From assembly GCF_051245535.1 (NCBI RefSeq), contig NZ_CP195303.1, forward strand, positions 1,798,001-1,862,000: a stretch of DNA of 64,000 nt. The letters run 5' to 3'. The notes under the pieces were generated by a model. That model had not been told where the DNA came from. It worked only from the letters and a program-made list of their open reading frames with translations, and did no database searches. This document shows, piece by piece, positions 53,474 to 62,029 of this stretch. Position 1 is the first letter of the stretch, and every line of letters starts with the position of its first letter. This DNA is from Micavibrio aeruginosavorus_D. GTDB taxonomy: Bacteria; Pseudomonadota; Alphaproteobacteria; Micavibrionales; Micavibrionaceae. The position numbers were made by a program, and so were the translations under genes.

Positions 53474-55645
53474 CTATCGCCCGCGGGACCGTTGCACCGA
53501 CGCAATCTGTGGCGTCGCGCGCAGGGCCGCGATGATGTTGTTCAAATGTTTGATGTCATTCACATAGACATCCAGAATCATGTCCCAGAAATCAAGCGAC
53601 CGGTTTGTGATTTTCAAATTGGTGATGTTGCCGCCGTTTTTACCGATCACGGTGGAAATAGTACCCAGCGCCCCCGCCACGTTGGCAATGGTCACATCGA
53701 TCCGGCCAATATGCGATTCCGGTGAATCCGGCCCATCGCCCCATGACACATCCAGCCAACGTTCCGGCGTATCGGCAAAGTTTTCCAGCGTTTCACAATC
53801 AATCGTGTGAATGGTCACACCCTTGCCCGTCGTCACGATACCAACGATACGATCACCCGGCAGCGGGTGACAGCACCGGGCGAAGTGAACGGCCATGCCG
53901 GGGATCAACCCCTTGATCGGCATCGGGCGGGATGACGATTCCGTCTTGCGACTGGTCACACCCGCTTCGTTGACATCCATTTCATTGGGTTTGCGCGCCG
54001 GGGCGGCCTTGTGGCTGGGGAAAATCGCGCGGAACACATCGCGGGCCACGAAATTACCCTGCCCGATCCCGGCCAGAATATCGTCCGTCACTTCCGCGCC
54101 ACGGAACTGGCCCATAACCCCGGACAAGCCCTTTTCACTATATTCGTAGCCTTCGGCCTGGAACACTTTCTGCAACATGGCCCGGCCCAGCGTCGCGTAT
54201 TCATCGCGCTGTTGCTGGCGCACATAACGACGAATGTGCGACCGCGCCTTGCCCGTGGCAACAAACCGTTCCCATGTCGGGGACGGCGTCTGGTTCTTGG
54301 CCGTGATAATATCGACCTGATCCCCGTTTTGCAGCTTGGTGTTCAACGGCGCAATACGCCCGTTGATCTTCGCCCCCGTGCAACGATCACCGACGTTGGA
54401 GTGAATGGCATACGCGAAATCGACCGGGGTCGATCCGTTCGGCAATTCCATCAAATCGCCCTTGGGCGTAAAGACGAACACCTGATCCTGGAACAGTTCC
54501 AGTTTGGTGTTCTCTAAAAACTCTTCCGGGCGTTGTTCGTTTTCGATCAGGTCCAGCAATTCACGCAGCCAGCGGAACTGGCGCGCATCCTTCATATCCG
54601 CCTTGGACGCGCCGCCCTTGTACGCCCAGTGTGCGGCCACGCCGAGGTCGGCCTCTTCGTTCATTTCCTTGGTGCGGATCTGCACCTCGATCCGCTGATT
54701 TTCCGGGCCGATGACCGTACTGTGAATGGAACGGTATCCGTTCGGTTTCGGGGTCGAGATATAATCCTTGAACCGGCCCGGCACGGTCGGGTACTGGCTG
54801 TGGATGATGCCCAGCACGTGGTAGCATTGCTCCACATTCTCCACCAGCACACGGAACGCCATGATGTCGGAAAGCTGTTCGAACGACACGTTCTTGCGCT
54901 GCATCTTGCGCCAGATGGAATAGCGCGTTTTTTCACGCCCCAGAACGACGCCGTTAATGCCGGCATCCTTCATGGTCTTGCTCAGCGCCTTGATGATGGT
55001 ATCGGCCATATCTGTGCCTTCCTGGCGCAGATAGGACAGGCGGTTGGTGATGCTTTCGCGCGCTTCCGGATTCATCACGCCAAAGGCGCGGTCTTCCAGT
55101 TCTTCCTTGATCTGGTGAATACCGATCCGTTCCGCCAGCGGCGCATAAATTTCCAGCGTTTCACGCGCGATGCGGCGTTGTTTTTCCGGCTTCGCGATGT
55201 GGTGAATGGTGCGCATATTGTGCAAGCGGTCGGCCAGCTTGACCAACAACACGCGAATATCGTCCGACATGGCCAGAACCAGCTTGCGGAAGTTTTCCGC
55301 CTGCTTGCCCTCGACTGTCTGGCCTTCGATCCGGGACAATTTACTGACGCCGTTGACCATGTTGGCCACGTCGTCGCCGAAAAGTTTTTTCAACTCCTCG
55401 ATCGTCGCATCCGTATCTTCCAGCGTGTCATGCAAAATGGCGGTGACAATCGTCGCCGGGTCCATTTTCATATCCGCCAGAATGGCCGCAACCTCCACCG
55501 GGTGCGTGTAATACGGCTCGCCCGAGGCCCGGACCTGCCCGTCATGCTTCACACGCGCATATTCGATCGCCCGCTCGATCAAAGCGGGGTCGATATCGGG
55601 GTTATAGGTCTTGATCTGGTCGACCAGATCGCTGGACAGGCTCAT
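53474..55645 (-). CDS. Bifunctional (p)ppGpp synthetase/hydrolase (RelA/SpoT family)
   Basis: 723 aa. The N-terminal HD hydrolase has YTHPVEVAAILADMKMDPATIVTAILHDTLEDT with the intact HD. The synthetase domain has KPNGYRSIHSTVIGPENQRIEVQIRTKEM. TGS (VFTPKGDLMELPNGSTPVDFAYAIHSNVGD), helical and C-terminal ACT domains follow. Alphaproteobacteria usually have this single bifunctional Rsh. It controls the stringent response. rpoZ lies upstream, a common arrangement. Confidence 0.95.
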   Translation of the reverse strand: MSLSSDLVDQIKTYNPDIDPALIERAIEYARVKHDGQVRASGEPYYTHPVEVAAILADMKMDPATIVTAILHDTLEDTDATIEELKKLFGDDVANMVNGVSKLSRIEGQTVEGKQAENFRKLVLAMSDDIRVLLVKLADRLHNMRTIHHIAKPEKQRRIARETLEIYAPLAERIGIHQIKEELEDRAFGVMNPEARESITNRLSYLRQEGTDMADTIIKALSKTMKDAGINGVVLGREKTRYSIWRKMQRKNVSFEQLSDIMAFRVLVENVEQCYHVLGIIHSQYPTVPGRFKDYISTPKPNGYRSIHSTVIGPENQRIEVQIRTKEMNEEADLGVAAHWAYKGGASKADMKDARQFRWLRELLDLIENEQRPEEFLENTKLELFQDQVFVFTPKGDLMELPNGSTPVDFAYAIHSNVGDRCTGAKINGRIAPLNTKLQNGDQVDIITAKNQTPSPTWERFVATGKARSHIRRYVRQQQRDEYATLGRAMLQKVFQAEGYEYSEKGLSGVMGQFRGAEVTDDILAGIGQGNFVARDVFRAIFPSHKAAPARKPNEMDVNEAGVTSRKTESSSRPMPIKGLIPGMAVHFARCCHPLPGDRIVGIVTTGKGVTIHTIDCETLENFADTPERWLDVSWGDGPDSPESHIGRIDVTIANVAGALGTISTVIGKNGGNITNLKITNRSLDFWDMILDVYVNDIKHLNNIIAALRATPQIASVQRSRGR

Positions 55646-55706
55646 GGAAGGGGCACCACGCGGGATGAAAACGACTTCAGTAATATAAAGGGGATACGGG
55701 AATAAA

Positions 55707-55731
55707 AAAAGCCGGGTTTCCCCGGCTTTTT
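55707..55731 (-). terminator. Terminator after rpoZ
   Basis: The stem AAAAGCCGGG/CCCGGCTTTT has loop TTTC and T-rich flanks on the leftward strand. Confidence 0.88.
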
Positions 55732-55755
55732 ACGAATTCTTACGCGAAGGACCGA

Positions 55756-56172
55756 TTACAGGTCGTCATCGCCGTCCGGCGTGCCGCCGGCCAGATCTTC
55801 CAGTGACGGTTCGCCGTCAGCATCGTCGAAATCATCCTCATCATCGGAATCACGGTCCAGATCCATCGCAGCGGATTGGGCGGCCAGAGCATTCCACTCT
55901 TCCTCGCCATCCATCTGATCGATGATGTCTTCGCTGTCGTCCATTTCGATGACGCGCTGGTTGTTGCGGATCAGTTCTTCTTTCAGATCTTCAACGCCAA
56001 CGGTTTCTTCGGCAATTTCGCGCAGGGCGACAACCGGGTTTTTGTCGTTGTCGCGGTCCAGCGTCAAAGCCGCACCGGAACCGATTTTGCGCGCCCGTTG
56101 GGCGGCCAGCATGACCAGTTCGAACCGGTTTGTTACTTTATCAACGCAATCTTCTACGGTAACGCGTGCCAT
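55756..56172 (-). CDS. rpoZ: RNA polymerase omega subunit
   Basis: 138 aa from the ATG at 56172 (MARVTVEDCVDKVTNRFELVMLAAQRAR, the conserved start). A long acidic C-terminus (DSDDEDDFDDADGEP) extends the usual protein. Omega helps assemble and stabilise RNA polymerase and binds ppGpp in some bacteria. A terminator separates it from rsh. Confidence 0.93.
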   Translation of the reverse strand: MARVTVEDCVDKVTNRFELVMLAAQRARKIGSGAALTLDRDNDKNPVVALREIAEETVGVEDLKEELIRNNQRVIEMDDSEDIIDQMDGEEEWNALAAQSAAMDLDRDSDDEDDFDDADGEPSLEDLAGGTPDGDDDL

Positions 56173-56500
56173 TCGTTGGTCCTTCTTAAAGGGAAAATCC
56201 TTGAAAACTCCCCGGTTTATACGGGGTTGTGGACAAAAGTGCAAGCCCGAAGCGTCCCAAATCCATAACCAGCCCCCTCACCGGCAGCCCCCCTTGTCGG
56301 TCGCCGCTCCCACCATATCTCCATGGGCCTATTCCGAGGTTTAGAGTCTTGGGAAAAAGTGCTTTTTAGCTTCATATTATGTTGAAATGATGTAGAATAT
56401 CCTTATATGAAGAACTGCTAATATTTTTGTTGCCGGGACCCCATAATACCCGGACCACTCAGTAACTGTTTGATTTTGTAAAGAAAGAACACACAACGCC
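56173..56500. other. Intergenic region between rpoZ and the NYN gene
   Basis: About 330 bases with divergent promoters to be expected. I see a 5-bp hairpin CCCCG/CGGGG (56210-56226) in the likely rpoZ leader and an AT-rich stretch at 56365-56420 before the NYN gene. No ORF, RNA or repeat is supported. Confidence 0.4.
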
Positions 56501-57166
56501 ATGCGACGTCAAAAAAACCAAATTGCAAACATCCCCTTCTATCCTGAAGAGAAGCTTGCTTTGTTCATCGACGGGTCGAACCTGTATGCGGCCGCGCGCG
56601 CGCTGGAATTCGACATTGATTATCGCCTGCTCCTGAAATGGGCGGCGGATCAGGGCCGTTTGGTTCGCGCACTCTATTACACCGCCCTGATCGAAGATCA
56701 AGAATATTCGCCGATCCGCCCGCTGGTCGATTGGCTGGATTACAACGGCTACACCATGGTGACCAAACCGACGAAGGAATTCGTTGATGCTCAAGGCCGC
56801 CGCAAGATCAAAGGCAATATGGATATCGAACTGGCCATCGACATGATGGAAATGGCCGACAATGTCGACCACATCATGCTGTTCTCCGGCGATGGCGATT
56901 TCCGCCGCCTGATCGAAGCGGTTCAACGCAAGGGCGTGCGCGTCACCGTTGTGTCATCGATTAAAACCAGCCCGCCGATGGTGGCCGATGAACTGCGCCG
57001 TCAGGCCGACCATTTCCTGGAACTGGAAATGCTGGCCAACGCCATTCAACGCGCCGGTGGTCCGCGCACAGCGGCCAATGCACAACCGACCGACGGCGTT
57101 GACGACGAAGACGAAGACGACAATTTCGGCAACGCCTTGCCCCCGAGCATTCTGGGCGCTGAATAA
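56501..57166 (+). CDS. NYN-domain (LabA/DUF88) protein
   Basis: 221 aa. LALFIDGSNLY, GNMDIELAIDMME and LFSGDGDFRRLI hold the acidic residues of the PIN-like NYN nuclease fold. The C-terminus is acidic and disordered. NYN proteins of this group (LabA/DUF88) are putative RNases that act on RNA. Own terminator downstream. Ribosome site AAAGAAAGAAC weak. Confidence 0.9.
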   Translation: MRRQKNQIANIPFYPEEKLALFIDGSNLYAAARALEFDIDYRLLLKWAADQGRLVRALYYTALIEDQEYSPIRPLVDWLDYNGYTMVTKPTKEFVDAQGRRKIKGNMDIELAIDMMEMADNVDHIMLFSGDGDFRRLIEAVQRKGVRVTVVSSIKTSPPMVADELRRQADHFLELEMLANAIQRAGGPRTAANAQPTDGVDDEDEDDNFGNALPPSILGAE

Positions 57167-57185
57167 GCGACCAACGAAACAAGAA

Positions 57186-57218
57186 AAAACGGTCCCGAAA
57201 TTCGGGACCGTTTTTTTA
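57186..57218 (+). terminator. Terminator after the NYN gene
   Basis: The stem AAACGGTCCCGAA/TTCGGGACCGTTT is followed by T-run. Confidence 0.9.
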
Positions 57219-57238
57219 TCTCTTCTATCCTGTTGCGC

Positions 57239-58579
57239 TTAACGATCAGCCAGCTTTTTCTCCAGCCAGTGAATGTTGTATTCACCCGACGTAAATTCCG
57301 GCTGTTCCATGATCCACATTTGCAGCGGCAGGGTTGTCTTCACGCCCTCAACCACCGTTTCGCCAATGGCGCGGCGCATACGGCGAATGCATTCATCGCG
57401 GTTGCGGCCATGCACGATCAGCTTGCCCACCATAGAGTCATAGTACGGCGGAATGCGATACCCGGCATAGATCGCCGAATCAAACCGCACGCCCAGACCG
57501 CCCGGTGCGTGGAATTGCGTAATCGTGCCGGGGGACGGCATGAACGTGTCCGGGTCCTCGGCATTGATACGAATTTCAATGGCGTGGCCGCGGAAGCGGA
57601 TGCGATCTTTGTTCACGCTGAGCGGTTCACCGGCGGCAACGCGAATTTGTTCCGCGATCAGATCAATACCCGTGATCATTTCCGTGACCGGGTGTTCCAC
57701 CTGAATCCGGGTGTTCATTTCCATGAAGAAGAACTGACCGTTTTCGTACAGGAATTCAATCGTGCCTGCACCGCGGTAGCCCATCTTGCGGATCACTTCA
57801 GCGGCCAGCGACCCGATCTGGTCGCGCTCGGCATCGGACAGAACCGGGGACGGGGCCTCTTCCACCAGTTTCTGGTGGCGGCGTTGGGTAGAGCAATCGC
57901 GCTCACCCAGATGGATGGCGTTACCATGCGTATCGCCAAACACCTGAATTTCGATGTGGCGCGGTTTTTCGAGATATTTTTCAACATAGACCGTGTCGTC
58001 ACCAAAGTTTGCTTTGGCTTCGGACCGGGCGGTTGAATAGGCTTCCTGAAATTCTTCGGGGCTGCGGACCACTTTCATGCCCTTGCCACCACCGCCGGAT
58101 GCCGCCTTGATCAGCACCGGATACCCGGCGTCTTTCGCAAAGGCCAGACCCGCTTCAACCGATTCCAGCGCCCCTTCGGACCCCGGCACGACCGGCAAGC
58201 CCAGCGCCTTCACCGTTTGCTTGGCCATCACCTTGTCGCCCATCGTGGCGATGTGTTCCGGCTTCGGACCGATGAACGCAAAACCGTGTTCTTCGACCAT
58301 GCGGGCGAATTGTTCGTTTTCCGACAGGAACCCGTACCCCGGGTGAATAGCCTCGGCCCCCGTTACGGCGGCCGCGGTCAAAATCGCCGGAATGTTCAGA
58401 TAGCTTTCACGCGACGATGCCGGACCGATACAGACGCTTTCATCCGCCAGACGCACAGCCATGGCATTGGCATCCGCAGTCGAGTGAACGGCGACAGTTT
58501 GAATACCCATCTCGCGGCAGGCGCGGATGATACGCAGGGCAATCTCACCCCGGTTCGCAATCAGGATTTTCTTAAACAT
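57239..58579 (-). CDS. accC: Acetyl-CoA carboxylase, biotin carboxylase subunit
   Basis: 446 aa. The ATP-grasp core has KAASGGGGKGMKVV, the catalytic region HIEIQVFGDTHGNAIHLGERDCS, and FMEMNTRIQVEHPVTEMITG. It carboxylates the biotin on AccB, the first step of fatty-acid synthesis. Usually accC directly follows accB; here a 436-bp insert lies between. Confidence 0.97.
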   Translation of the reverse strand: MFKKILIANRGEIALRIIRACREMGIQTVAVHSTADANAMAVRLADESVCIGPASSRESYLNIPAILTAAAVTGAEAIHPGYGFLSENEQFARMVEEHGFAFIGPKPEHIATMGDKVMAKQTVKALGLPVVPGSEGALESVEAGLAFAKDAGYPVLIKAASGGGGKGMKVVRSPEEFQEAYSTARSEAKANFGDDTVYVEKYLEKPRHIEIQVFGDTHGNAIHLGERDCSTQRRHQKLVEEAPSPVLSDAERDQIGSLAAEVIRKMGYRGAGTIEFLYENGQFFFMEMNTRIQVEHPVTEMITGIDLIAEQIRVAAGEPLSVNKDRIRFRGHAIEIRINAEDPDTFMPSPGTITQFHAPGGLGVRFDSAIYAGYRIPPYYDSMVGKLIVHGRNRDECIRRMRRAIGETVVEGVKTTLPLQMWIMEQPEFTSGEYNIHWLEKKLADR

Positions 58580-58582
58580 GTT

Positions 58583-58621
58583 TCAGAACCTCAGAATCTC
58601 AGAATCTCGGAATCTCAGAAT
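58583..58621. repeat. Left tandem GAATCTC repeat block (inverted-repeat end 1)
   Basis: AGAATCTC units in tandem. The 19-bp segment GAATCTCAGAATCTCGGAA (58594-58612) has a perfect inverted copy at 59011-59029. Every unit contains a GANTC site. Confidence 0.85.
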
Positions 58622-58627
58622 TTTTGA

Positions 58628-59032
58628 TTAGAGTTTTGATATTAAGGTTTGCAGCATGCGCGTTACCGCATCATAGGCCGCACCCCAGTTTTGGGCGGCA
58701 GAGTCATCAATATACCCAAGTTCGCGGGCATAATCCGTCCACACCTGCATTTCATGGGCCGATCCCAAAGCGATCAACAAGAACCGCTTAAAGTCAGCTT
58801 TTGACGATTGTTGTTTTGCAAACCCCTCCGCAATGTTGGCACAAATGCTCTTGCTGGACCGACGAATCTGATCTGCTAAAGCGTATTGTTCAATTTGCGG
58901 AAATGTCAGGCTAGCCTTATGAACAATCAAAGAAGTCTCGAACGCCTTTGCGTAAACATCCAAATCGCGAAAAGTCCGAGCAAAAGCCCGAACATTCCGA
59001 GATTCCGGCGTTCCGAGATTCTGAGATTCCAT
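58628..59032 (-). CDS. Four-helix-bundle protein (S23 / 23S rRNA intervening-sequence family)
   Basis: 134 aa. After a 17-residue N-terminus encoded by the repeat, TFRDLDVYAKAFETSLIVHKASLTFPQIEQYALADQIRRSSKSICANIAEGF and RFLLIALGSAHEMQVWTDYAREL match the four-helix-bundle S23 family. This family is related to Avd proteins of diversity-generating retroelements and to proteins encoded by 23S rRNA intervening sequences. The gene lies between accB and accC and is bounded by inverted repeats. Its role is unknown. Confidence 0.88.
   Translation of the reverse strand: MESQNLGTPESRNVRAFARTFRDLDVYAKAFETSLIVHKASLTFPQIEQYALADQIRRSSKSICANIAEGFAKQQSSKADFKRFLLIALGSAHEMQVWTDYARELGYIDDSAAQNWGAAYDAVTRMLQTLISKL
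58992..59030. repeat. Right tandem GAATCTC repeat block (inverted-repeat end 2)
   Basis: On the reverse strand it reads GGAATCTCAGAATCTCGG, then GGAATCTCGGAAT. It contains the perfect inverted partner (59011-59029) of the left block and also encodes the first residues of the four-helix-bundle protein. Three GATTC sites are included. Confidence 0.85.
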
Positions 59033-59033
59033 A

Positions 59034-59486
59034 CTATTCGATGACCATCAAAACGTCGCCGTATTCAACCGGCTGACCGTTTTCGATAGCGATTTGCGTA
59101 ACAACGCCACCTTTTTGGGCCTTGATCGGGTTCATCACCTTCATGGCTTCGATGATCAGCAGCGTATCGCCGGCTTTCACCGTTGCACCCTTCTGTACGA
59201 AGGACGGTGCGCCCGGTTCAGCTTGCAGATAGGCGGTGCCCACCATCGGCGAAACAACGGCGCCCGGATGGTTGCCAGCAACCGTGGACGGCGCCGACAG
59301 GTTTGCAGCCTGAGGAATGGTTGGGTCGGACGCCATGCTGACCGGCATGGCCGCACTGCCGCTGAACACGGCACCGCCGCGTGCAACGCGGATGACCTGT
59401 TCGCCTTCGGCGACTTCGATCTCCGTCAGATGGGTTTCGTCCAGAAGTTCCGCCAGCTTGCGGATGGCTTTTTCGTCAATTTTCAT
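59034..59486 (-). CDS. accB: Acetyl-CoA carboxylase, biotin carboxyl carrier protein
   Basis: 150 aa. N-terminal helix KAIRKLAELLDETHLTEIEV, an Ala/Pro-rich linker, and the biotinyl domain with IIEAMKVMNPI; the lysine in EAMK is biotinylated. It carries CO2 from AccC to the carboxyltransferase. Follows aroQ, the usual order. Confidence 0.97.
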   Translation of the reverse strand: MKIDEKAIRKLAELLDETHLTEIEVAEGEQVIRVARGGAVFSGSAAMPVSMASDPTIPQAANLSAPSTVAGNHPGAVVSPMVGTAYLQAEPGAPSFVQKGATVKAGDTLLIIEAMKVMNPIKAQKGGVVTQIAIENGQPVEYGDVLMVIE

Positions 59487-59581
59487 GGGATATCAATACC
59501 CTGCCTAGAGAAATTTTAATCGTGCATCTGCTTACAGAAGGATGGGGGAAATGTCAAAGGGGAACCGCACCCTCCCCCCTG

Positions 59582-60016
59582 TCAATTTGACAATAAGTGT
59601 TCAATTCCAAGGAGATAGCTCTGCGGCCCCATCCCTTTGAACACGGCCGAAGCGACCGGTTCGACATAGGAAATGTGGCGAAACGGCTCCCGCGTGGACG
59701 GGTCGGACAGATGCACCTCCACCACCGGGACGTGCAAAATCTTCAGCGCGTCATGGATCGCCACCGATGTATGGGTATAGGCCGCCGCGTTGATCACCAC
59801 GCCGACCAGATCCGGGTCATGGGCCGCGTCCTGAATCCAATCCACCAGAACGCCTTCGTGATTGGATTGGCGGAAATCAATCTCATGCCCCGCCTTGTCC
59901 CCCGCCGCACGGCACAGCGCCTCGATATCGGCCAGCGTCGTCGTGCCGTAAATATCCGGTTCACGCCGCCCCAGCATGTTCAGGTTCGGCCCATTGAGGA
60001 CCAGAATTTTTTTCAT
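59582..60016 (-). CDS. aroQ: 3-dehydroquinate dehydratase, type II
   Basis: 144 aa. NGPNLNMLGRREPDIYG, FRQSNHEGVLVD, VVINAAAYTHTSVAI and EVHLSDPSTREPFRHISYV are the conserved type II dehydroquinase motifs, including the lid Arg/Tyr and the catalytic His. It dehydrates 3-dehydroquinate in the shikimate pathway. Its ATG directly follows the stop of the PCuAC gene (TAAATG). Confidence 0.97.
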   Translation of the reverse strand: MKKILVLNGPNLNMLGRREPDIYGTTTLADIEALCRAAGDKAGHEIDFRQSNHEGVLVDWIQDAAHDPDLVGVVINAAAYTHTSVAIHDALKILHVPVVEVHLSDPSTREPFRHISYVEPVASAVFKGMGPQSYLLGIEHLLSN

Positions 60017-60502
60017 TTAGTGCGCGTGTCCCGTGTGGTCATCGCCATGATCATGCCCATGGTCATGATCCGCTGGAACATCGCCCGCGGCGCGGACCAG
60101 AACGGTCGTTTCAACCTTGCCCGCTTTTTCAAACACCAGCGTCAAAGGGAAGGTCTGATCCTTCACCAACGGCTCAGACAGATCCATCAGCATGATGTGG
60201 TTTCCACCCGGTTTCAGGGCGACGCCCTCATCCGCGCTCACATCAAAACCATCGGTTTTGCGCATTTTCATGATGCCATTATCATTGGCATGCGTGTGCA
60301 GTTCCGCGCGTTTGGTGACCGGCGTTTCAGCCCCAATCAAACGATCCGCCGCATCCGCGCCAACGGTCAAAAACACCGCGCCGGTTTTGGTTCCGGATAC
60401 GGTGGCAAAGCTGTACGCATCATGCACGATCACATCGGCATACGCCGCAGAAGACAGAACACTGAGCATCAAAGCAGTCAGGGCAGCGGAACGCATTTTC
60501 AT
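60017..60502 (-). CDS. Periplasmic copper chaperone, PCu(A)C family
   Basis: 161 aa from the ATG at 60502 (AAAGGA upstream; the frame extends 39 codons further without support). A signal peptide ends near AYA. The copper motif H-x-M pattern is visible: ELHTHANDNGIMKMR, then GGNHIMLMDL. A His-rich tail (DHDHGHDHGDDHTGHAH) extends beyond the usual protein. PCuAC delivers copper to cytochrome oxidase. It lies in a run with DsbA-like proteins and aroQ. Confidence 0.9.
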   Translation of the reverse strand: MKMRSAALTALMLSVLSSAAYADVIVHDAYSFATVSGTKTGAVFLTVGADAADRLIGAETPVTKRAELHTHANDNGIMKMRKTDGFDVSADEGVALKPGGNHIMLMDLSEPLVKDQTFPLTLVFEKAGKVETTVLVRAAGDVPADHDHGHDHGDDHTGHAH

Positions 60503-60512
60503 GATTGATCCT

Positions 60513-61172
60513 TTATTGGGATAGTGTTGTACGGACATGATTAAAGAAGGCGATAAAATCGCCGGGCTTGAACACGCCATCTTTTGGCGGCGCGAAGACC
60601 AGATGATCATTAAACACAAAGGATGGTAATGCCGGCGGCTTCACCGCATCCATCAAGGCACGCCCCGCATTCAGCGCATCATCGACGCGCGGGTCATTCA
60701 TATCGGCATTCAATTGATCGAAATCGACCCCGGCACCCGCCGCCAGCGTTTTGACGACATCATCGGTCAACGCGCCGTCATAATTCATCAATGCGTCATT
60801 AAACGGCGCGAATTTATCCTGCAACCCGGCGGCCAGCGCCAGACGGGCCAGACGCTGATTATGCGGGTCAGACAGCGGAACGGGTTGGACAATAACCTGA
60901 ATATCCCCCGCGCCCGCACCAAGATCGGCCAAAGCCTGCGCCAGCGCCTGATGCGCCTGTGTGCAGGCATCGCAACTGCCATAACGGGTCAGGGCGACCA
61001 CACGAATAACGGGGTTTTTGCTGTCCGCCGCGTGCATCACCTGCCCGGCGACGGCTTGGGTAATGTGGGATTGTGTTTTTTTCCATGACAATGTCCGCAT
61101 CGTCATGGATGCCGCCAGAAAGACCAGCAGGATCGCGAAACCGCCCAAACCCCACACAAGGATACGTCGCAT
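60513..61172 (-). CDS. DsbA-like thioredoxin-fold membrane protein
   Basis: 219 aa from the ATG at 61172 (GGGGGGC directly upstream; a GTG four codons earlier is possible). One N-terminal helix (about 5-25) anchors a thioredoxin fold with YGSCDACTQAHQ (CDAC redox pair). A late segment PALPSFVFNDHLVF has the cis-Pro region. It probably acts in thiol redox on the outer face of the inner membrane, perhaps with the copper chaperone. Confidence 0.85.
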   Translation of the reverse strand: MRRILVWGLGGFAILLVFLAASMTMRTLSWKKTQSHITQAVAGQVMHAADSKNPVIRVVALTRYGSCDACTQAHQALAQALADLGAGAGDIQVIVQPVPLSDPHNQRLARLALAAGLQDKFAPFNDALMNYDGALTDDVVKTLAAGAGVDFDQLNADMNDPRVDDALNAGRALMDAVKPPALPSFVFNDHLVFAPPKDGVFKPGDFIAFFNHVRTTLSQ

Positions 61173-61208
61173 TATGCCCCCCACCGGTCTTTCGGCGTTA
61201 TTTGGTTC

Positions 61209-61997
61209 TTAGTTTTTCTTGTCCAGCTTGGCGCGTTCTTCGGCAATGATGGCTTGCATGCCTTCCAGCCCCAGATAGCCGCGCACCGGCGTTTCGTTGA
61301 TCACGAAGCCCGGCGTACCGCTGATGCCCAGTTCACGGGCCAGCGCAATGTTGGATTCGATCTGCTTGGCCACGTCGGCGCTGGCGGCATCCTTTTTCAT
61401 CTTCTCAACATCCAGCCCCAGATCCTTGCCAATATCCTGCACCTGCTCTTCGCGCATCTGGCCACTCAGCTTCATCAGGCGGGAGTGCATTTCGAAATAC
61501 TTGCCCTGCTTCCCGGCAGCCAATGCATATTTCGCGGCCATGTGGGACGTTTCCGACAGGATCGGGAAATCGATCATGACGAATTTCACGTCCTTGTCCG
61601 ATTCCAGAATTTGCGCCATGTCGGTGAAGGCGTGTTTGCAGTATCCGCAATTGTAATCATAAAATTCGGCGATCACGATGTTGCCCTTTGGGTTGCCCGC
61701 AACCGGCTTGCCCGCATCGTTGAACAATGCGTCTTTTTTCGTCACGATCAGATCTTTCATCGCATCGACCTGCGCTTGTTCCTGATCGACTTGATGCTGG
61801 GCCACGGCCTGCATGATCACTTCCGGGTTTTCCATCAGGTAATCATGGATGATTTCGTTCAGGGCCGCTTTTTGATCGGTGGTAAACGCATCCTTCGTCG
61901 CGGCGTGCGGGACGAGGGCAAAGCCCGCGACCGATACGGCCAGAACGGAAACAGCAACGGCGGAGAGGCGCAGTTTGGAGGAGAATGTCACGGGCAT
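61209..61997 (-). CDS. DsbA family protein (thiol:disulfide interchange, BdbD/ScsC-like)
   Basis: 262 aa. A signal-like N-terminus (about 1-28), then a helical oligomerisation segment and a thioredoxin fold with DYNCGYCKHAFTDM (CGYC active site) and the cis-Pro region GTPGFVI. It introduces or isomerises disulfides in exported proteins. Follows the M48 peptidase gene. Confidence 0.92.
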   Translation of the reverse strand: MPVTFSSKLRLSAVAVSVLAVSVAGFALVPHAATKDAFTTDQKAALNEIIHDYLMENPEVIMQAVAQHQVDQEQAQVDAMKDLIVTKKDALFNDAGKPVAGNPKGNIVIAEFYDYNCGYCKHAFTDMAQILESDKDVKFVMIDFPILSETSHMAAKYALAAGKQGKYFEMHSRLMKLSGQMREEQVQDIGKDLGLDVEKMKKDAASADVAKQIESNIALARELGISGTPGFVINETPVRGYLGLEGMQAIIAEERAKLDKKN

Positions 61998-62029
61998 GTC
62001 CTTTCGCGTGAAACAAGTCGGTTTAAGTT

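Noticed and set aside
54533..55705. 390-codon plus-strand ORF opposite rsh
   Set aside because: It is antisense to a complete RelA/SpoT gene with all motifs.
58628..59032. Possible diversity-generating retroelement (Avd-like gene)
   Set aside because: No reverse transcriptase, template repeat or variable repeat is seen nearby; only the fold resembles Avd.
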